A program made the translations under genes and the position numbers. This document shows positions 1 to 8,639 of a stretch of 64,000 nucleotides of DNA, piece after piece. The DNA comes from an uncultured Desulfobacter sp. (GTDB taxonomy: Bacteria; Desulfobacterota; Desulfobacteria; Desulfobacterales; Desulfobacteraceae). Under the pieces are notes generated by a model. It worked only from the letters and a program-made list of their open reading frames with translations. It did not search any database and was not told where the DNA came from. Position 1 is the first letter of the stretch, and each line of letters opens with the position of its first letter. The stretch covers positions 1,948,501 to 2,012,500 of the forward strand of contig NZ_OY761445.1 in assembly GCF_963664415.1 (NCBI RefSeq), written 5' to 3'.

Positions 1-1
1 T

Positions 2-2020
2 ATTTTCAAACTATTTATCCACCCCATAAAATTATTGAAAAGTGGTGACGCATGGATTTATGCGCCGGATCACGTTGTGTTTGATCTAAGTGAAGATTTC
101 CCGGATGAATATAAAGGAAAAAGTATGGCGCAAATATTTAACATCCAGAAAACAATGGGTGCTGACCATTTTGAAGAGATGACGGCGGCAGTTATGAACG
201 CTCAAGAAGGTGTCGGCTGGTACGTCTGGTTGCCGGATAAAGGAATGGAAATAGCGGCTTGGACTCCTGTTAAAGTCGGGGAATACACCTGGAGTATCGG
301 GATGTCGGTTCCGCTACCGGAAATTTTGAAGTTTACCGGTTCTGGTAAACAGATTGCAACGATAAAAATTACGATGTCCATCGCGACGATTGCTGCACTA
401 ATTGTTCTGACGGCCTGGGGGTATGGCGTCTGGATAAAAGAACAGATTGCCCAGGATCTGCAGGACTCCCGAAGAATGCTTCAAACGATTCTGGATAATA
501 TGCCTCAATTTCTTTTCTGGAAAAACAAAGAGGGGATCTACCTTGGATGCAATAAAAATTTTGCTCGGGTTGCAGGCGTTGGCGCAGCTGAAAATATTTT
601 AGGAAAAACCGATTATGATTTGGCCTGGAAAAAAGAAGAGGCGGATTTTTTTGTTTCTTGCGATAAAAAAGTTATGGAGCAAAACGCACCTGAACTGCAT
701 ATTATTGAACCCCAGTTGCAGGCCGATGGTAAACAGGCCTGGGTGGATACCTGCACGATTCCTCTAATTGATGACAACAATAAAATTTTCGGACTGCTCG
801 GCATGTATGAAGATGTAACAGAAAGAAAACAAGGTGAAGATGAATTAAAAAGAGCTAAGAATTATATTGCGAATATTATCGAATCAATGCCTTCTGCACT
901 TGTGGGTGTCGATATTAACAATAAGATTACACAGTGGAACAGCAAAGCAGAACATCTCACAGGCGTTTCCAGAAAAACCGCTTTAGGGAAACCATTAATA
1001 AAAGTGTTTCCACAAATGGACAATAAACTGGATACCATTGTCGAAGCCATAAAAACCAAGGAGATAAAACAATATCGCAAAGAGGCGCATCAGTTAAACG
1101 ATCGCCTGCTTTATGAAGATATCACAATTTATCCGTTAATTGCCGATGGGGTGGAAGGTGCTGTTATCATAATCGAAGATGTGACCGACAAAGTCTATAT
1201 GGAAGAAATGGTGGTACAATCTGAGAAAATGATGTCTGTGGGTGGCCTTGCCGCCGGTATGGCCCATGAGATCAATAATCCTCTGGCAGGCATGATACAA
1301 ACTGCAAATGTAATAAAATCTCGGCTGGAGAATATAGACCTGCCTGTAAATCTAAGTGTGGCGGAAGAACTCGGGATCTCCATTCATGATATCAAAAAAT
1401 TTATGGAAAAACGGGATATTTTGCGAATGCTGGATACCATTCAGGATGCTGGATCACAGGCAGCAGATATCGTTAACAGCATGCTTAGTTTTGCAAGAAA
1501 ATCCGATGCCGACATGTCCTCTCATTATCCAGATCAGCTGATGGATGACATCCTTGAGCTAGCAACGGCAGACTATGATCTGAAGAAACATTATGATTTT
1601 AAATCGGTTGAGATTGTCAAAGAATATTCTGATAATATGCCTGAACTATTTTGTGACAGGGGAAAAATTCAGCAGGTACTGCTCAATGTCCTTCGTAATA
1701 GCGCCCAGGCCATGAAGACTGCAGAAACAAAATGCCCAAAGCTTATACTTAGGATTTATAGTGAGAAAGCCCCACCAATGGTTCGCATAGAAATAGAAGA
1801 CAACGGGCCCGGCATGGATGAAAACACCATGTCAAAAGTATTTGATCCATTCTTTACGACCAAACCGGTAGGCATAGGTACGGGACTTGGGCTAAGTGTT
1901 TCCTATTTCATTATCACCGAAAATCACAAAGGGAAAATGATAGTCGAATCCAGTCCCGGCGCAGGCGCTAAATTCATTATAAGTTTACCTATGTCGATGG
2001 ACAAACATGAATTGTCGTAA
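2..2020 (+). CDS. Membrane-bound PAS sensor histidine kinase (5' end outside window)
   Basis: The reading frame is open to the left edge, so the N-terminus is missing; 672 residues are visible. They begin inside a Cache-like extracytoplasmic sensor region, followed by one transmembrane helix at about 360-440, two PAS domains (about 470-830 and 860-1190), a HisKA dimerisation domain with the phospho-acceptor box AHEINNPLAG near 1260, and an HATPase domain with DNGPGMD, FDPFFTTK and GTGLGL boxes (1800-1890). There is no receiver domain, so it should pass phosphate to a separate response regulator that is not in view. The signal is unknown. The last residues, MDKHELS, run into a region of cytochrome relics on the other strand, so the extreme C-terminus may have been altered by a rearrangement. 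Confidence 0.9.
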   Translation: MFKLFIHPIKLLKSGDAWIYAPDHVVFDLSEDFPDEYKGKSMAQIFNIQKTMGADHFEEMTAAVMNAQEGVGWYVWLPDKGMEIAAWTPVKVGEYTWSIGMSVPLPEILKFTGSGKQIATIKITMSIATIAALIVLTAWGYGVWIKEQIAQDLQDSRRMLQTILDNMPQFLFWKNKEGIYLGCNKNFARVAGVGAAENILGKTDYDLAWKKEEADFFVSCDKKVMEQNAPELHIIEPQLQADGKQAWVDTCTIPLIDDNNKIFGLLGMYEDVTERKQGEDELKRAKNYIANIIESMPSALVGVDINNKITQWNSKAEHLTGVSRKTALGKPLIKVFPQMDNKLDTIVEAIKTKEIKQYRKEAHQLNDRLLYEDITIYPLIADGVEGAVIIIEDVTDKVYMEEMVVQSEKMMSVGGLAAGMAHEINNPLAGMIQTANVIKSRLENIDLPVNLSVAEELGISIHDIKKFMEKRDILRMLDTIQDAGSQAADIVNSMLSFARKSDADMSSHYPDQLMDDILELATADYDLKKHYDFKSVEIVKEYSDNMPELFCDRGKIQQVLLNVLRNSAQAMKTAETKCPKLILRIYSEKAPPMVRIEIEDNGPGMDENTMSKVFDPFFTTKPVGIGTGLGLSVSYFIITENHKGKMIVESSPGAGAKFIISLPMSMDKHELS

Positions 2021-2212
2021 ATGGTCTGTCCGTTATCATATACCGTATCCAGCTTGGTTTGGTATTGGGCCAGAGCCTCAGTACGATAGGCATCAAGGTC
2101 ATGTGCCCGGAATATCAAGGTTGTTTGGGAAATAGTTCGCATGGGCATCAGGGCGCTGTCTTGCAACGATTGTCTGGCAAAGATCATAGCGACAAATATA
2201 ATGGCTGTTAAG
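2005..2212 (-). pseudogene. Relic of a membrane-anchored c-type cytochrome, N-terminal part
   Basis: Read leftward just after the stop of the upstream cytochrome relic, this frame gives a hydrophobic anchor (LTAIIFVAMIFARQ) and then a periplasmic-looking stretch that ends in NGQTIYDNSC. In small cytochromes the sequence G..lYdnsC is the start of the heme CxxCH motif. Here the frame leaves the family exactly at that cysteine (2005-2007) and continues antisense to the end of the histidine kinase. I read it as the 5' part of a second cytochrome gene cut at a recombination junction. The family assignment rests on the context and the short prefix, so it is tentative. Confidence 0.4.
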
Positions 2213-2992
2213 CTACAGATAATACAAATATTGGACAAGCTTGAGCCGTTCTGAATCCGTACCGGAAAAGGGGGCATAAAGGGAACCATCTTGTCAGTGA
2301 TGGAGATGATGGCATTCACGCCCTCAAGGGTTCTGTCGGAGAGCCGCCGGGTAATGTCGTTGATTCCGCCAATGGTATGGCAGACAGCACAATTGGCATC
2401 AAACAGGGCCTGGCCCTGCCGGGCCGAGGGCGCCGTCAAAAGCGGCTGGTTGATCCAGCTATGAGAAGAGAGCCTCCCATCTTTGGCAGATGCCAGATTT
2501 TTTACCATGTGTACCTGATTGGCATACATGTAACCGGGAATCAGGTATGGTCCACGCATAAATTCACGAATCCGCTCAAATTAGGCAACATAATGGAAAT
2601 ACCTTTGGAATCCAGAAATAGTAGGCTTTGAGTGACTGCATGATCTGGCCTGTGGGCGGCGGGCCGTCCCGTTCATGCTGCGTTCAAAACAGCCCTGGGT
2701 TCTTAAGGTCAAATCTGCCGCATAATCTCTTCTTGAGCGATATCCTGGGTAAGTTGCGCCCCCCCCAAATGGAGTCTTTGCTTCTGCCGCCATCAAAGTG
2801 GCAATTGATACAGACTAAATCATTTCCGATATAGTGTCCTGCATATTTTTGGGTTTCGGTCATAATTTTGTATCCCAAAAGAACCGTCTCCCTGATATCA
2901 TCCGGGGCGCCTTCCTGGTCCGGCGGATTGAAGACGGCTTCATCACTGTCCTGGGAACCTTTATTTTTGTTCGTTTTTTTGCCGGTCAACAA
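2213..2992 (-). pseudogene. Frameshifted diheme cytochrome c, TsdA/SoxA-like
   Basis: Pieces in different minus-strand frames together resemble a periplasmic diheme cytochrome c of the thiosulfate dehydrogenase type. The first piece has heme motif CINCH (2798-2812) in the TsdA-like context followed by HFDGG. After a run of eight C at 2759-2766 the frame changes and the conserved CFERSMNG box appears. Another frame carries MQSLKAYYFW...KGI. The next has heme motif CAVCH (2377-2391) and KMVPFMPPF. A last shift gives SGTDSERLKLVQYLYYL and a stop at 2213. At least three frame changes make the gene non-functional unless they are sequencing errors in homopolymers. TsdA-type enzymes oxidise thiosulfate to tetrathionate or run the reverse reaction; the exact substrate here cannot be told. 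Confidence 0.7.
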
Positions 2993-3065
2993 ATGTATTT
3001 AAAAAGAGTGCATTTTTATCTACAATGCGCAGCCAACTAATAAAATGAACAAAAGGAAATGCGAT

Positions 3066-3494
3066 ATGTTTGATTACCCCTCGTATCTAAAACAGTTGAT
3101 GGCAGGAAAGCCGGTCAGCAACCCGTTTCTGGATTTTTTACAAATAAAAGTCGAAGCGGTTGAGAAAGGATACGCCCGGTTCAGCATGGAAATCCGGCCC
3201 GAATTTCTCCAGGGTGCGGGCATCATGCAGGGCGGTTTAGGGATTGCCTTATCAAGTGAAGCCGCCGCCCATGCGGTGATGAGCACCCTGGCACCCGGCG
3301 AAAACCTGACAACCATTGAACTGAAAAACAACTTTCTTTCCATGGCCTCCAAGGGGCGTCTGACTGCCGAATCCAGGGTATTCAAACGGGGTCGGACCCT
3401 TGTTTTTGTGGACAGCACGGTCAAAGATGACACAGGAAAATATATTTCAAAAAGCAGTGCGACCTTGATGGTGATTCCACCCAAAACAGACTAA
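3066..3494 (+). CDS. PaaI-family hotdog thioesterase
   Basis: A 142-residue single hotdog domain protein, a normal length for the family. The helix segment with HxGxx-like geometry is QGAGIMQGGLGIALSSEAA, and the C-terminal strand runs KSSATLMVIPP. Members hydrolyse acyl-CoA or aryl-CoA thioesters in the cytoplasm; the usual catalytic Asp/Glu is represented by the glutamate in SSEAA. I chose the ATG at 3066 because an AAAGGA ribosome site lies nine bases before it; the in-frame ATG at 3045 has none. The gene stands alone and is followed by an inverted repeat that may end transcription. Substrate unknown. Confidence 0.85.
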   Translation: MFDYPSYLKQLMAGKPVSNPFLDFLQIKVEAVEKGYARFSMEIRPEFLQGAGIMQGGLGIALSSEAAAHAVMSTLAPGENLTTIELKNNFLSMASKGRLTAESRVFKRGRTLVFVDSTVKDDTGKYISKSSATLMVIPPKTD

Positions 3495-3535
3495 CGGTCA
3501 TGCCCTGAAGGACATAACAAACGATGAAAAACATT

Positions 3536-3602
3536 TTAACCACAGAAAATACGGAAATCACAGAATCCTATCTTCAGTGTCTTCTGTGATTTCCGTGGTT
3601 AA
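3536..3602. repeat. Intergenic inverted repeat (possible bidirectional terminator)
   Basis: The arms read TTAACCAC...CGGAAATCACAGAA and TTCTGTGATTTCCGTGGTTAA, perfectly complementary apart from an eight-base insertion in the left arm and a loop of about 13 bases. It lies between two convergent genes, so it could stop transcription from both sides, although there is no clear U-tract. It resembles the AACCACGGAAA-type intergenic repeats common in environmental bacteria. Confidence 0.55.
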
Positions 3603-3633
3603 ACTGTTTCAGATACGGTCCAAAGCAATTGCA

Positions 3634-4173
3634 CTATTTGATTTCATAAAACGTATTTTTGTCGGCAAAAATTTTGGCCTTTTTGGCATAGAGATCCGAG
3701 GACACTTTGAGCACCTGTGTAATCTCTTCTTTGTTTTCATAAGTCTTTTTTACTTTTCCCGGGGAACCGACCACAAGGGAGTATGGCGGGACAATTGTTT
3801 TTTCAAGGACCACCGCACCTGCCGCCACAACAGAGCCTTTACCGATGACGGCATGATTCATCACAGTGGCACCCATACCGATCAGGCAGTCGTCTTCAAT
3901 GGTGCAGCCATGCAGACAACACTGATGGCCGACGGTGACGCTGTTACCCACCGTTAAAGGGACCCCCTCATCGGCATGGCACATGGACAGGTCCTGGATA
4001 TTTGTCCGCTCACCGATGGAGATGGTGGCCGTATCTCCCCGGATGACCGTTTGAAACCAGACCGAGGCGTCCTTGGCGATATGCACATCACCCATAATTT
4101 GGGCCGTTGGCGCAACAAAGACGGAATCATGAATTTCAGGGCGGATATTTTTAAATGCGTATAAAGTCATCAT
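3634..4173 (-). CDS. Gamma-class carbonic anhydrase-like hexapeptide protein
   Basis: A 179-residue left-handed beta-helix protein of the YrdA/CaiE/gamma-carbonic anhydrase group. Hexapeptide repeats run from about residue 10 to 140. Candidate metal ligands are the histidines in MCHADEG, VGHQCCLHGC and MNHAVIG, and the family's RGD and Q/N residues appear in VIRGDTA and TNIQDLS. A C-terminal helix caps the trimer. Homologues are trimeric zinc or iron enzymes, but many have no shown carbonic anhydrase activity. Two adjacent ATG codons (4173 and 4170) follow AAGGAG; the second has the better spacing. It is convergent with the thioesterase gene and divergent from the flavoprotein gene. Confidence 0.88.
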   Translation of the reverse strand: MMTLYAFKNIRPEIHDSVFVAPTAQIMGDVHIAKDASVWFQTVIRGDTATISIGERTNIQDLSMCHADEGVPLTVGNSVTVGHQCCLHGCTIEDDCLIGMGATVMNHAVIGKGSVVAAGAVVLEKTIVPPYSLVVGSPGKVKKTYENKEEITQVLKVSSDLYAKKAKIFADKNTFYEIK

Positions 4174-4283
4174 CTCTCCTTGTAATCATTTGATTGAATT
4201 TGTTATATTCAGGGTTTATATTTTATATATTTATCAGACTTATACCTGCCGTTTCAAAAGTACAACCCAGAAAAGGAAAAATT

Positions 4284-5705
4284 ATGTCAAAAGAATATGA
4301 TGTGGCGATTATCGGGGCAGGGACAGCCGGACTCACAGCCCAGGAAGAGGTGGTCAAACATACGGATAACTATGTGCTCATTGATGACGGTCCCTTGGGC
4401 ACCACCTGTGCACGGGTGGGGTGCATGCCGTCCAAGGCATTGATTGCCGTGGCCGAGGACTTTCACAAGTGCAGTTTTTTTGATGAATACGGTATTAACG
4501 GCGCCAAAGACCTGGTCCCGGATCATAAAAAAGTCATGGCACGGGTCCGGGCCATGCGGGATGAATTTTCAGGCGGCGTAATCCGGGAAATGTCCGGGTT
4601 CATGGATAAGGTGATCCGGAAAAGGGCCAGGTTTATTGACGCCAACACCCTGGATTTAGGCGATGAAACCATCCGGGCCAAACGCATCATCATCGCCACC
4701 GGATCAAAACCTTTTATACCTGAGCCCTGGCTGCCGTTCAAAAATTTTATCATTGATACGGATCAGTTCTTTGAACTTGACACCCTGCCCCAGACCATGG
4801 CCGTGTTTGGTTTGGGTGTTATCGGCATTGAGTTGGGCCAGGCCCTGCATCGCATCGGCGTTGACGTAACCGCAGTGACCCGCCGTAAAACCGCCGGCGG
4901 CCTGACCGACCCCAAACTTGAAGAATACGCCTTTGATTATTTTTCCAAAGAGATGAAGGTTGCACTTGGCCCCGCTGAAATTTTGGGCAAAACCGACACC
5001 GGCTTAGAAGTGGGCGCCGGCAGCAAACGATGGACAGTGGAACGGGTGCTGATCGCCACGGGTAGGCGTCCTGTACTCCAGGGCCTAAACCTCGAAAACT
5101 TAAAACTTGACCTGGATGCCAAAGGGATGCCGATCTTTGATCGCCAAACCCTGCAAATCGGAAATCTGCCCGTGTTTCTGGCCGGAGATGTAAACGGCCT
5201 TAAACCCATTCTTCATGAAGCGGCCGATGACGGCACCATTGCCGGTTACAACGCCTGTGCAGGAACCATAGCCGGATTTAAAAAACGTGTTCCACTGCAT
5301 ATCACCTTTTCTTCACCAAATATCGCCATTGCAGGTCTTTCCCACAAAGCACTTAAGGGAAAAGGCATTAATTATGTGGTGGGCGAGGCGTCCTGGGAAG
5401 AACTGGGCCGGGCCAGAATGATGCTTGGCAAAGCCGCCGGGCGAGCCCGAATTTATGCAGAGCCCCAAAAGGGCCGGCTGCTGGGTGCAGAGATTATGGC
5501 GCCGGCCGGTGAGCACATGGCCCACCTGTTAGCCTGGGCCATGGGAGCCAATCTGACACTCAAAGAAATTCTGGGCATGCCCTTTTACCACCCCGTGCCG
5601 GAGGAAGCGCTTTTAGATGCTTTTTTTCAGATTGCTGAACAAATCAGTGAGCCTGTCCCCACGCCGATCCTGGAAAAAGCAGAGGGCAGCTCCCATGGGA
5701 AATAA
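4284..5705 (+). CDS. Dihydrolipoyl dehydrogenase-family flavoprotein
   Basis: A 473-residue class I pyridine nucleotide-disulfide oxidoreductase. It has an N-terminal FAD-binding motif (IIGAGTAG), the redox-active disulfide in TTCARVGCMPSK, a second Rossmann motif for NAD(P)H (VFGLGVIGIELG), the FAD-contact motif LAGDVNG and a dimerisation domain ending in a HPVPEE box that carries the catalytic His-Glu pair. These features fit lipoamide dehydrogenase, which reoxidises dihydrolipoyl groups with NAD+; a mercuric reductase-like or other disulfide reductase role cannot be excluded because no 2-oxoacid dehydrogenase genes are adjacent. The ATG at 4284 follows AAAAGGA and begins MSKEYDVAIIG; an upstream in-frame start at 4194 would add a hydrophobic leader without a ribosome site. 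It overlaps the next gene by 11 bp. Confidence 0.88.
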   Translation: MSKEYDVAIIGAGTAGLTAQEEVVKHTDNYVLIDDGPLGTTCARVGCMPSKALIAVAEDFHKCSFFDEYGINGAKDLVPDHKKVMARVRAMRDEFSGGVIREMSGFMDKVIRKRARFIDANTLDLGDETIRAKRIIIATGSKPFIPEPWLPFKNFIIDTDQFFELDTLPQTMAVFGLGVIGIELGQALHRIGVDVTAVTRRKTAGGLTDPKLEEYAFDYFSKEMKVALGPAEILGKTDTGLEVGAGSKRWTVERVLIATGRRPVLQGLNLENLKLDLDAKGMPIFDRQTLQIGNLPVFLAGDVNGLKPILHEAADDGTIAGYNACAGTIAGFKKRVPLHITFSSPNIAIAGLSHKALKGKGINYVVGEASWEELGRARMMLGKAAGRARIYAEPQKGRLLGAEIMAPAGEHMAHLLAWAMGANLTLKEILGMPFYHPVPEEALLDAFFQIAEQISEPVPTPILEKAEGSSHGK

Positions 5706-6810
5706 AACAGACCCGCTCAACCTGTTTTTGTCTGATGCCCGGTCCAGGGCCCAAACCCAGGATATTGACATGCTGGTATTCGGCAATGAAGCGACGGATC
5801 TGGATTCGGTGGTTTCCGCCATTGGGCTGGCCTGGGTGCTGGGAAACGGCACGAATCCCTGTAGTGCCCTCCCCCTAATTCCCACCAAGCGAGACGATTT
5901 CCGCCTGAAAACAGAAAGCCGGTGGGTCCTCTCACAAACAGGCATTGACATTAAGAACCTTTTTTTCATAGACGATATCCAACCCTTGGAAACGCTCATC
6001 TCACGGGTCAGGGGCTTTGCCCTGGTGGACCATAACCGGCCGGCAAACGGGTTTTTAAAGTATGAAGAAAAAATAAAGTTTATCATGGATCACCATGAAG
6101 ACTTAAAACTATACCCCTATGCCCTGGGCCGGATTGAACCGGTGGGTTCTTGTGCCACCCTGGTGGGCGAAGATCTGATCAAAGAAAGCAAAGACCCGGC
6201 AAAAAAAATTCCCCAAAGCCTTGCCGCCCTATTGCTTGGGGCTATCCTCATTGACACCGTCAACCTCGACCCCAAGGCCGGGCGGGTGACCCCCAGGGAC
6301 CAATCGGTGGCAAAGCATTTGACATCCATTGCCGGGCTTGACACAGACACATTTTACCAGGGCATACGCGCGGCTAAATCAGATATCCGTGAAATGGACA
6401 CAAGGGACCTGCTCAGACGAGACTGCAAAACATTTCAATTCAACAAGGTAAGCTGCACCGTGGCATCGGTGCCTTTGGATCTGGAGAGATGGATGATCAG
6501 GGATATGGATCTTGCCACGGGCATTGAAAGCTACGCAAAAGAAGTTCAGGCAGATATTTTAATGACCATGAACACCCAGCGTATGCCTGAATTTTCAAGG
6601 GGGATTTCAGTGTTCTGCAAATCCCCCGTTCTTTTCACAACCATCTCCGCCATGCTGGCATTCAACCTTGACCTGGAAATAATCACCCCACCCCAGGGCT
6701 TTGCATGCGGTGATGTTCACTTTTTCCGGCAAGGCAACTTGAGCCTGTCCAGAAAAAAACTTGAACCGATACTGGATCAATATTTTTCAAAAATGGAACA
6801 TCCATATTGA
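5695..6810 (+). CDS. DHH/DHHA2 phosphoesterase, exopolyphosphatase/pyrophosphatase-like
   Basis: A 371-residue protein of the DHH superfamily, group of PPX1/Prune and Mn-dependent family II pyrophosphatases. The metal-binding motifs are FGNEATDLDSVVSA (family I motif), a DTVN segment, VDHNR and the signature DHHED; a C-terminal DHHA2 domain closes the site. Such enzymes release phosphate from polyphosphate or pyrophosphate in the cytoplasm. The start at 5695 lies inside the end of the flavoprotein gene, so the two are probably translationally coupled. The longer in-frame extension upstream is only the antisense-free overlap with that gene and is not supported by a ribosome site. Confidence 0.82.
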   Translation: MGNKTDPLNLFLSDARSRAQTQDIDMLVFGNEATDLDSVVSAIGLAWVLGNGTNPCSALPLIPTKRDDFRLKTESRWVLSQTGIDIKNLFFIDDIQPLETLISRVRGFALVDHNRPANGFLKYEEKIKFIMDHHEDLKLYPYALGRIEPVGSCATLVGEDLIKESKDPAKKIPQSLAALLLGAILIDTVNLDPKAGRVTPRDQSVAKHLTSIAGLDTDTFYQGIRAAKSDIREMDTRDLLRRDCKTFQFNKVSCTVASVPLDLERWMIRDMDLATGIESYAKEVQADILMTMNTQRMPEFSRGISVFCKSPVLFTTISAMLAFNLDLEIITPPQGFACGDVHFFRQGNLSLSRKKLEPILDQYFSKMEHPY

Positions 6811-6840
6811 TTGGCCCGACAGAATAATATTAGATTAAAA

Positions 6841-7407
6841 TCAAGCCCTGGCTATATACTTTCGGGTTTCGGTGTTGACCTTGACCATCTCGCCGTTTTC
6901 AAGATATTCAGGCACCTGGATTTCAACCCCGTTGGAAAGGGTGGCAGGTTTTGTCCGGGCCGTGGCACTGGCCCCTTTGATGCCCGGCGCGGTCTGTGTG
7001 ATTTCAAAAACAAGGGAGGCGGGGATTTCAACGGCCACCAGATTGCCGTCAATAAACATACCCACAATATCTTCCATGCCGTCGGTGAGCCATACCAGTT
7101 CGTCTTCTATGCTCTCTTCGGAAATCATATACTGGCCATATTCCACAGTATCCATGAACACATGCAGCTCCCCGTCCGGATAGAGGTACTGGACAGGTTT
7201 TCTTTGCAGGTCCACCTCATCGAGCATATCATTGCCTTTGTATGAATCCTCATATTTTTGCCGGGTTTTAATACCGCTGAACCGGACCTTGTAAAGGGTG
7301 ACAGCGCCCCTTGCCGAGGGGGTTCTTACATCGATATGTTTTACCAGGTATGGTTCACCGCTGATCTCCACTACCTGTCCTTTTTTTAAATCACATGCTT
7401 TTGGCAT
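6841..7407 (-). CDS. efpL: Elongation factor P-like protein EfpL (YeiP)
   Basis: A 188-residue protein with the three-domain EF-P fold. It is the YeiP/EfpL branch, not canonical EF-P: the tip loop of domain I reads PSARGAVTLYK, with arginine where EF-P carries a modified lysine, and the C-terminus has the branch-typical ETAPGIKGASA-like segment (TQTAPGIKGASATAR) followed by TKPATLSNGVEIQVPEYL. EfpL binds the ribosome E site and relieves stalling on difficult peptide motifs. The ATG at 7407 is preceded by AGGAGAGACAAGT. It sits 45 bp downstream of the YaiL-like gene on the same strand and may be co-transcribed with it. Confidence 0.93.
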   Translation of the reverse strand: MPKACDLKKGQVVEISGEPYLVKHIDVRTPSARGAVTLYKVRFSGIKTRQKYEDSYKGNDMLDEVDLQRKPVQYLYPDGELHVFMDTVEYGQYMISEESIEDELVWLTDGMEDIVGMFIDGNLVAVEIPASLVFEITQTAPGIKGASATARTKPATLSNGVEIQVPEYLENGEMVKVNTETRKYIARA

Positions 7408-7452
7408 ACTTGTCTCTCCTAAAATATAATCTTCACTTTTAAATTAAACGCG

Positions 7453-7929
7453 CTACGCTTCTTCGGGCTTATGAAGCACTACCAAAGAATCGGGGTCACG
7501 TTCCTTTATTTTCCGGGCAACTTCAGCCGGAACTATTTCGTAGACATTGTTCAACGTGACAATGGCAAGTTGCCCCTGTTCAAGTTTTTGGGTGATGTCA
7601 TTATTTACATATAGTTTTTTTATTTTCTTGCCGACCTTGAAATAGTATGGATCTTCGTACTTATTCAGATCCAGCCGGTTCTCTTCTATCAGCTGCTTCA
7701 CCTGGGCCAATTTCGCCTGTTGTTCTTTCTCCCGGTTTGACTCGCGGTTAAGTTCCCGGCTTCGTTTGGCCTGGGCCAACTGATTTTGCCGAGTTTGATT
7801 GACCTCAGGCGCCGTCTTCTTGCCTTTATTTTTTTTCCGCTTAATCCGCTTCTCTTGATTGGCTTTTTTAGCCTGTTTTTTATCAGCTATCCCGGCTTTC
7901 AGGAGCTGATCCTGTAAAGACAGTCCCAT
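7453..7929 (-). CDS. YaiL/DUF2058 family protein
   Basis: A 158-residue basic protein recognised by MGLSLQDQLLKAGI at the N-terminus, a long lysine/glutamine-rich helical stretch with several KKxxK clusters (residues 15-85), and a compact C-terminal half containing YYFKVGKKIKKLYV and LAIVTLNNVYEIVP. This is the arrangement of the DUF2058 family (YaiL), described as nucleoid- or nucleic acid-associated but with unclear function. It is followed by efpL on the same strand, which fits a translation- or nucleic acid-related role. The ATG at 7929 has GGAGAGGGGG upstream. Confidence 0.85.
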   Translation of the reverse strand: MGLSLQDQLLKAGIADKKQAKKANQEKRIKRKKNKGKKTAPEVNQTRQNQLAQAKRSRELNRESNREKEQQAKLAQVKQLIEENRLDLNKYEDPYYFKVGKKIKKLYVNNDITQKLEQGQLAIVTLNNVYEIVPAEVARKIKERDPDSLVVLHKPEEA

Positions 7930-8264
7930 TTATCCCCCTCTCCTTAAAATTCTCGTCATAATATATCCTGCGGCACAGTAGTTCAACACCGCTGTTACCT
8001 AAATGTTGCATGCTTTTTTTTAAGCTCAGGCAAACTCGCTGCTATATCACCCCAATTGACGTCTAAAGAGCGAGGCACTTAAATTTCATTTCCCCTCCAA
8101 CTGCAAGCCCTCAACTTTCTCCTTGCCTAAAAATTGAGCACTTGACCGGACCCGCAAATCTTTCTATAAAGGTTTTCAGAAATTGCTTTTTTGTATTTTT
8201 TAAAAATAGAATTTATTTTTAAACACGTAATACAAATTGTCAATTTTATTAACAATTATTGATT

Positions 8265-8281
8265 TCGGGTACTATACCCGA
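8265..8281. promoter_or_regulatory. Dyad operator candidate upstream of the ferredoxin gene
   Basis: TCGGGTA-CTA-TACCCGA is a perfect 17-bp dyad located 40 bp before the ferredoxin start, inside AT-rich DNA. The spacing places it in the leader or promoter, where a dimeric regulator could bind. The rest of the 390-bp gap from 7930 is AT-rich and shows no gene. Confidence 0.4.
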
Positions 8282-8320
8282 GTTATACAAACCCAAATAT
8301 GCTGTTTTGAAGGAGAAAAA

Positions 8321-8494
8321 ATGCATAAAATAGACCCCGATGAATGTCAGTCCTGCGGTGCATGCGCAAGCGCCTGTCCTGTTGAAGCCATCAGCATGCC
8401 GGACGGAAAAAATTATTTCGAAATAAATGACGAATGTACAGATTGCGGCGAATGTGAAGCTGAATGCGGTTTCCACGCAATTTTTACTGAGTAG
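8321..8494 (+). CDS. 2[4Fe-4S] ferredoxin
   Basis: A 57-residue clostridial-type ferredoxin. The first cluster motif is CQSCGACASACP and the second is CTDCGECEAECG; each has CxxCxxCxxxC spacing, and the usual proline after the last cysteine is replaced by glycine in the second. It carries low-potential electrons in the cytoplasm of anaerobes, typically for pyruvate:ferredoxin oxidoreductase, hydrogenases or similar enzymes. The ATG at 8321 follows GAAGGAGAAAAA. It is monocistronic: a dyad lies upstream and a strong hairpin downstream. Confidence 0.95.
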   Translation: MHKIDPDECQSCGACASACPVEAISMPDGKNYFEINDECTDCGECEAECGFHAIFTE

Positions 8495-8541
8495 ATCCAT
8501 TTTACGCTTCCGGCTGTTTTCAAAAACGGCTGATCAAACGC

Positions 8542-8572
8542 AAAAGGGCTCCTGAATCCTCAGGTGCCCTTT
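8542..8572. terminator. Hairpin terminator after the ferredoxin gene
   Basis: AAAGGGC-tc-CTGA-atcc-TCAG-gt-GCCCTTT forms a stable stem followed by a T-rich stretch. It lies between the ferredoxin gene and the convergent hydrolase gene. Confidence 0.7.
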
Positions 8573-8639
8573 CAATTCTTAGAACAGAATGATATTTCGG
8601 TTACATCTGCATGATCATATGAATGAAATTTGTCCTGGT

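Noticed and set aside
1924..2559. A 211-residue minus-strand frame as one intact cytochrome gene
   Set aside because: It joins a heme-2 segment, a shifted tail, a second cytochrome start and sequence antisense to the kinase; family motifs lie in other frames on both sides.
3577..3957. Plus-strand frame opposite the carbonic anhydrase homologue
   Set aside because: It is antisense to a well-conserved hexapeptide protein and has no recognisable motif or ribosome site.
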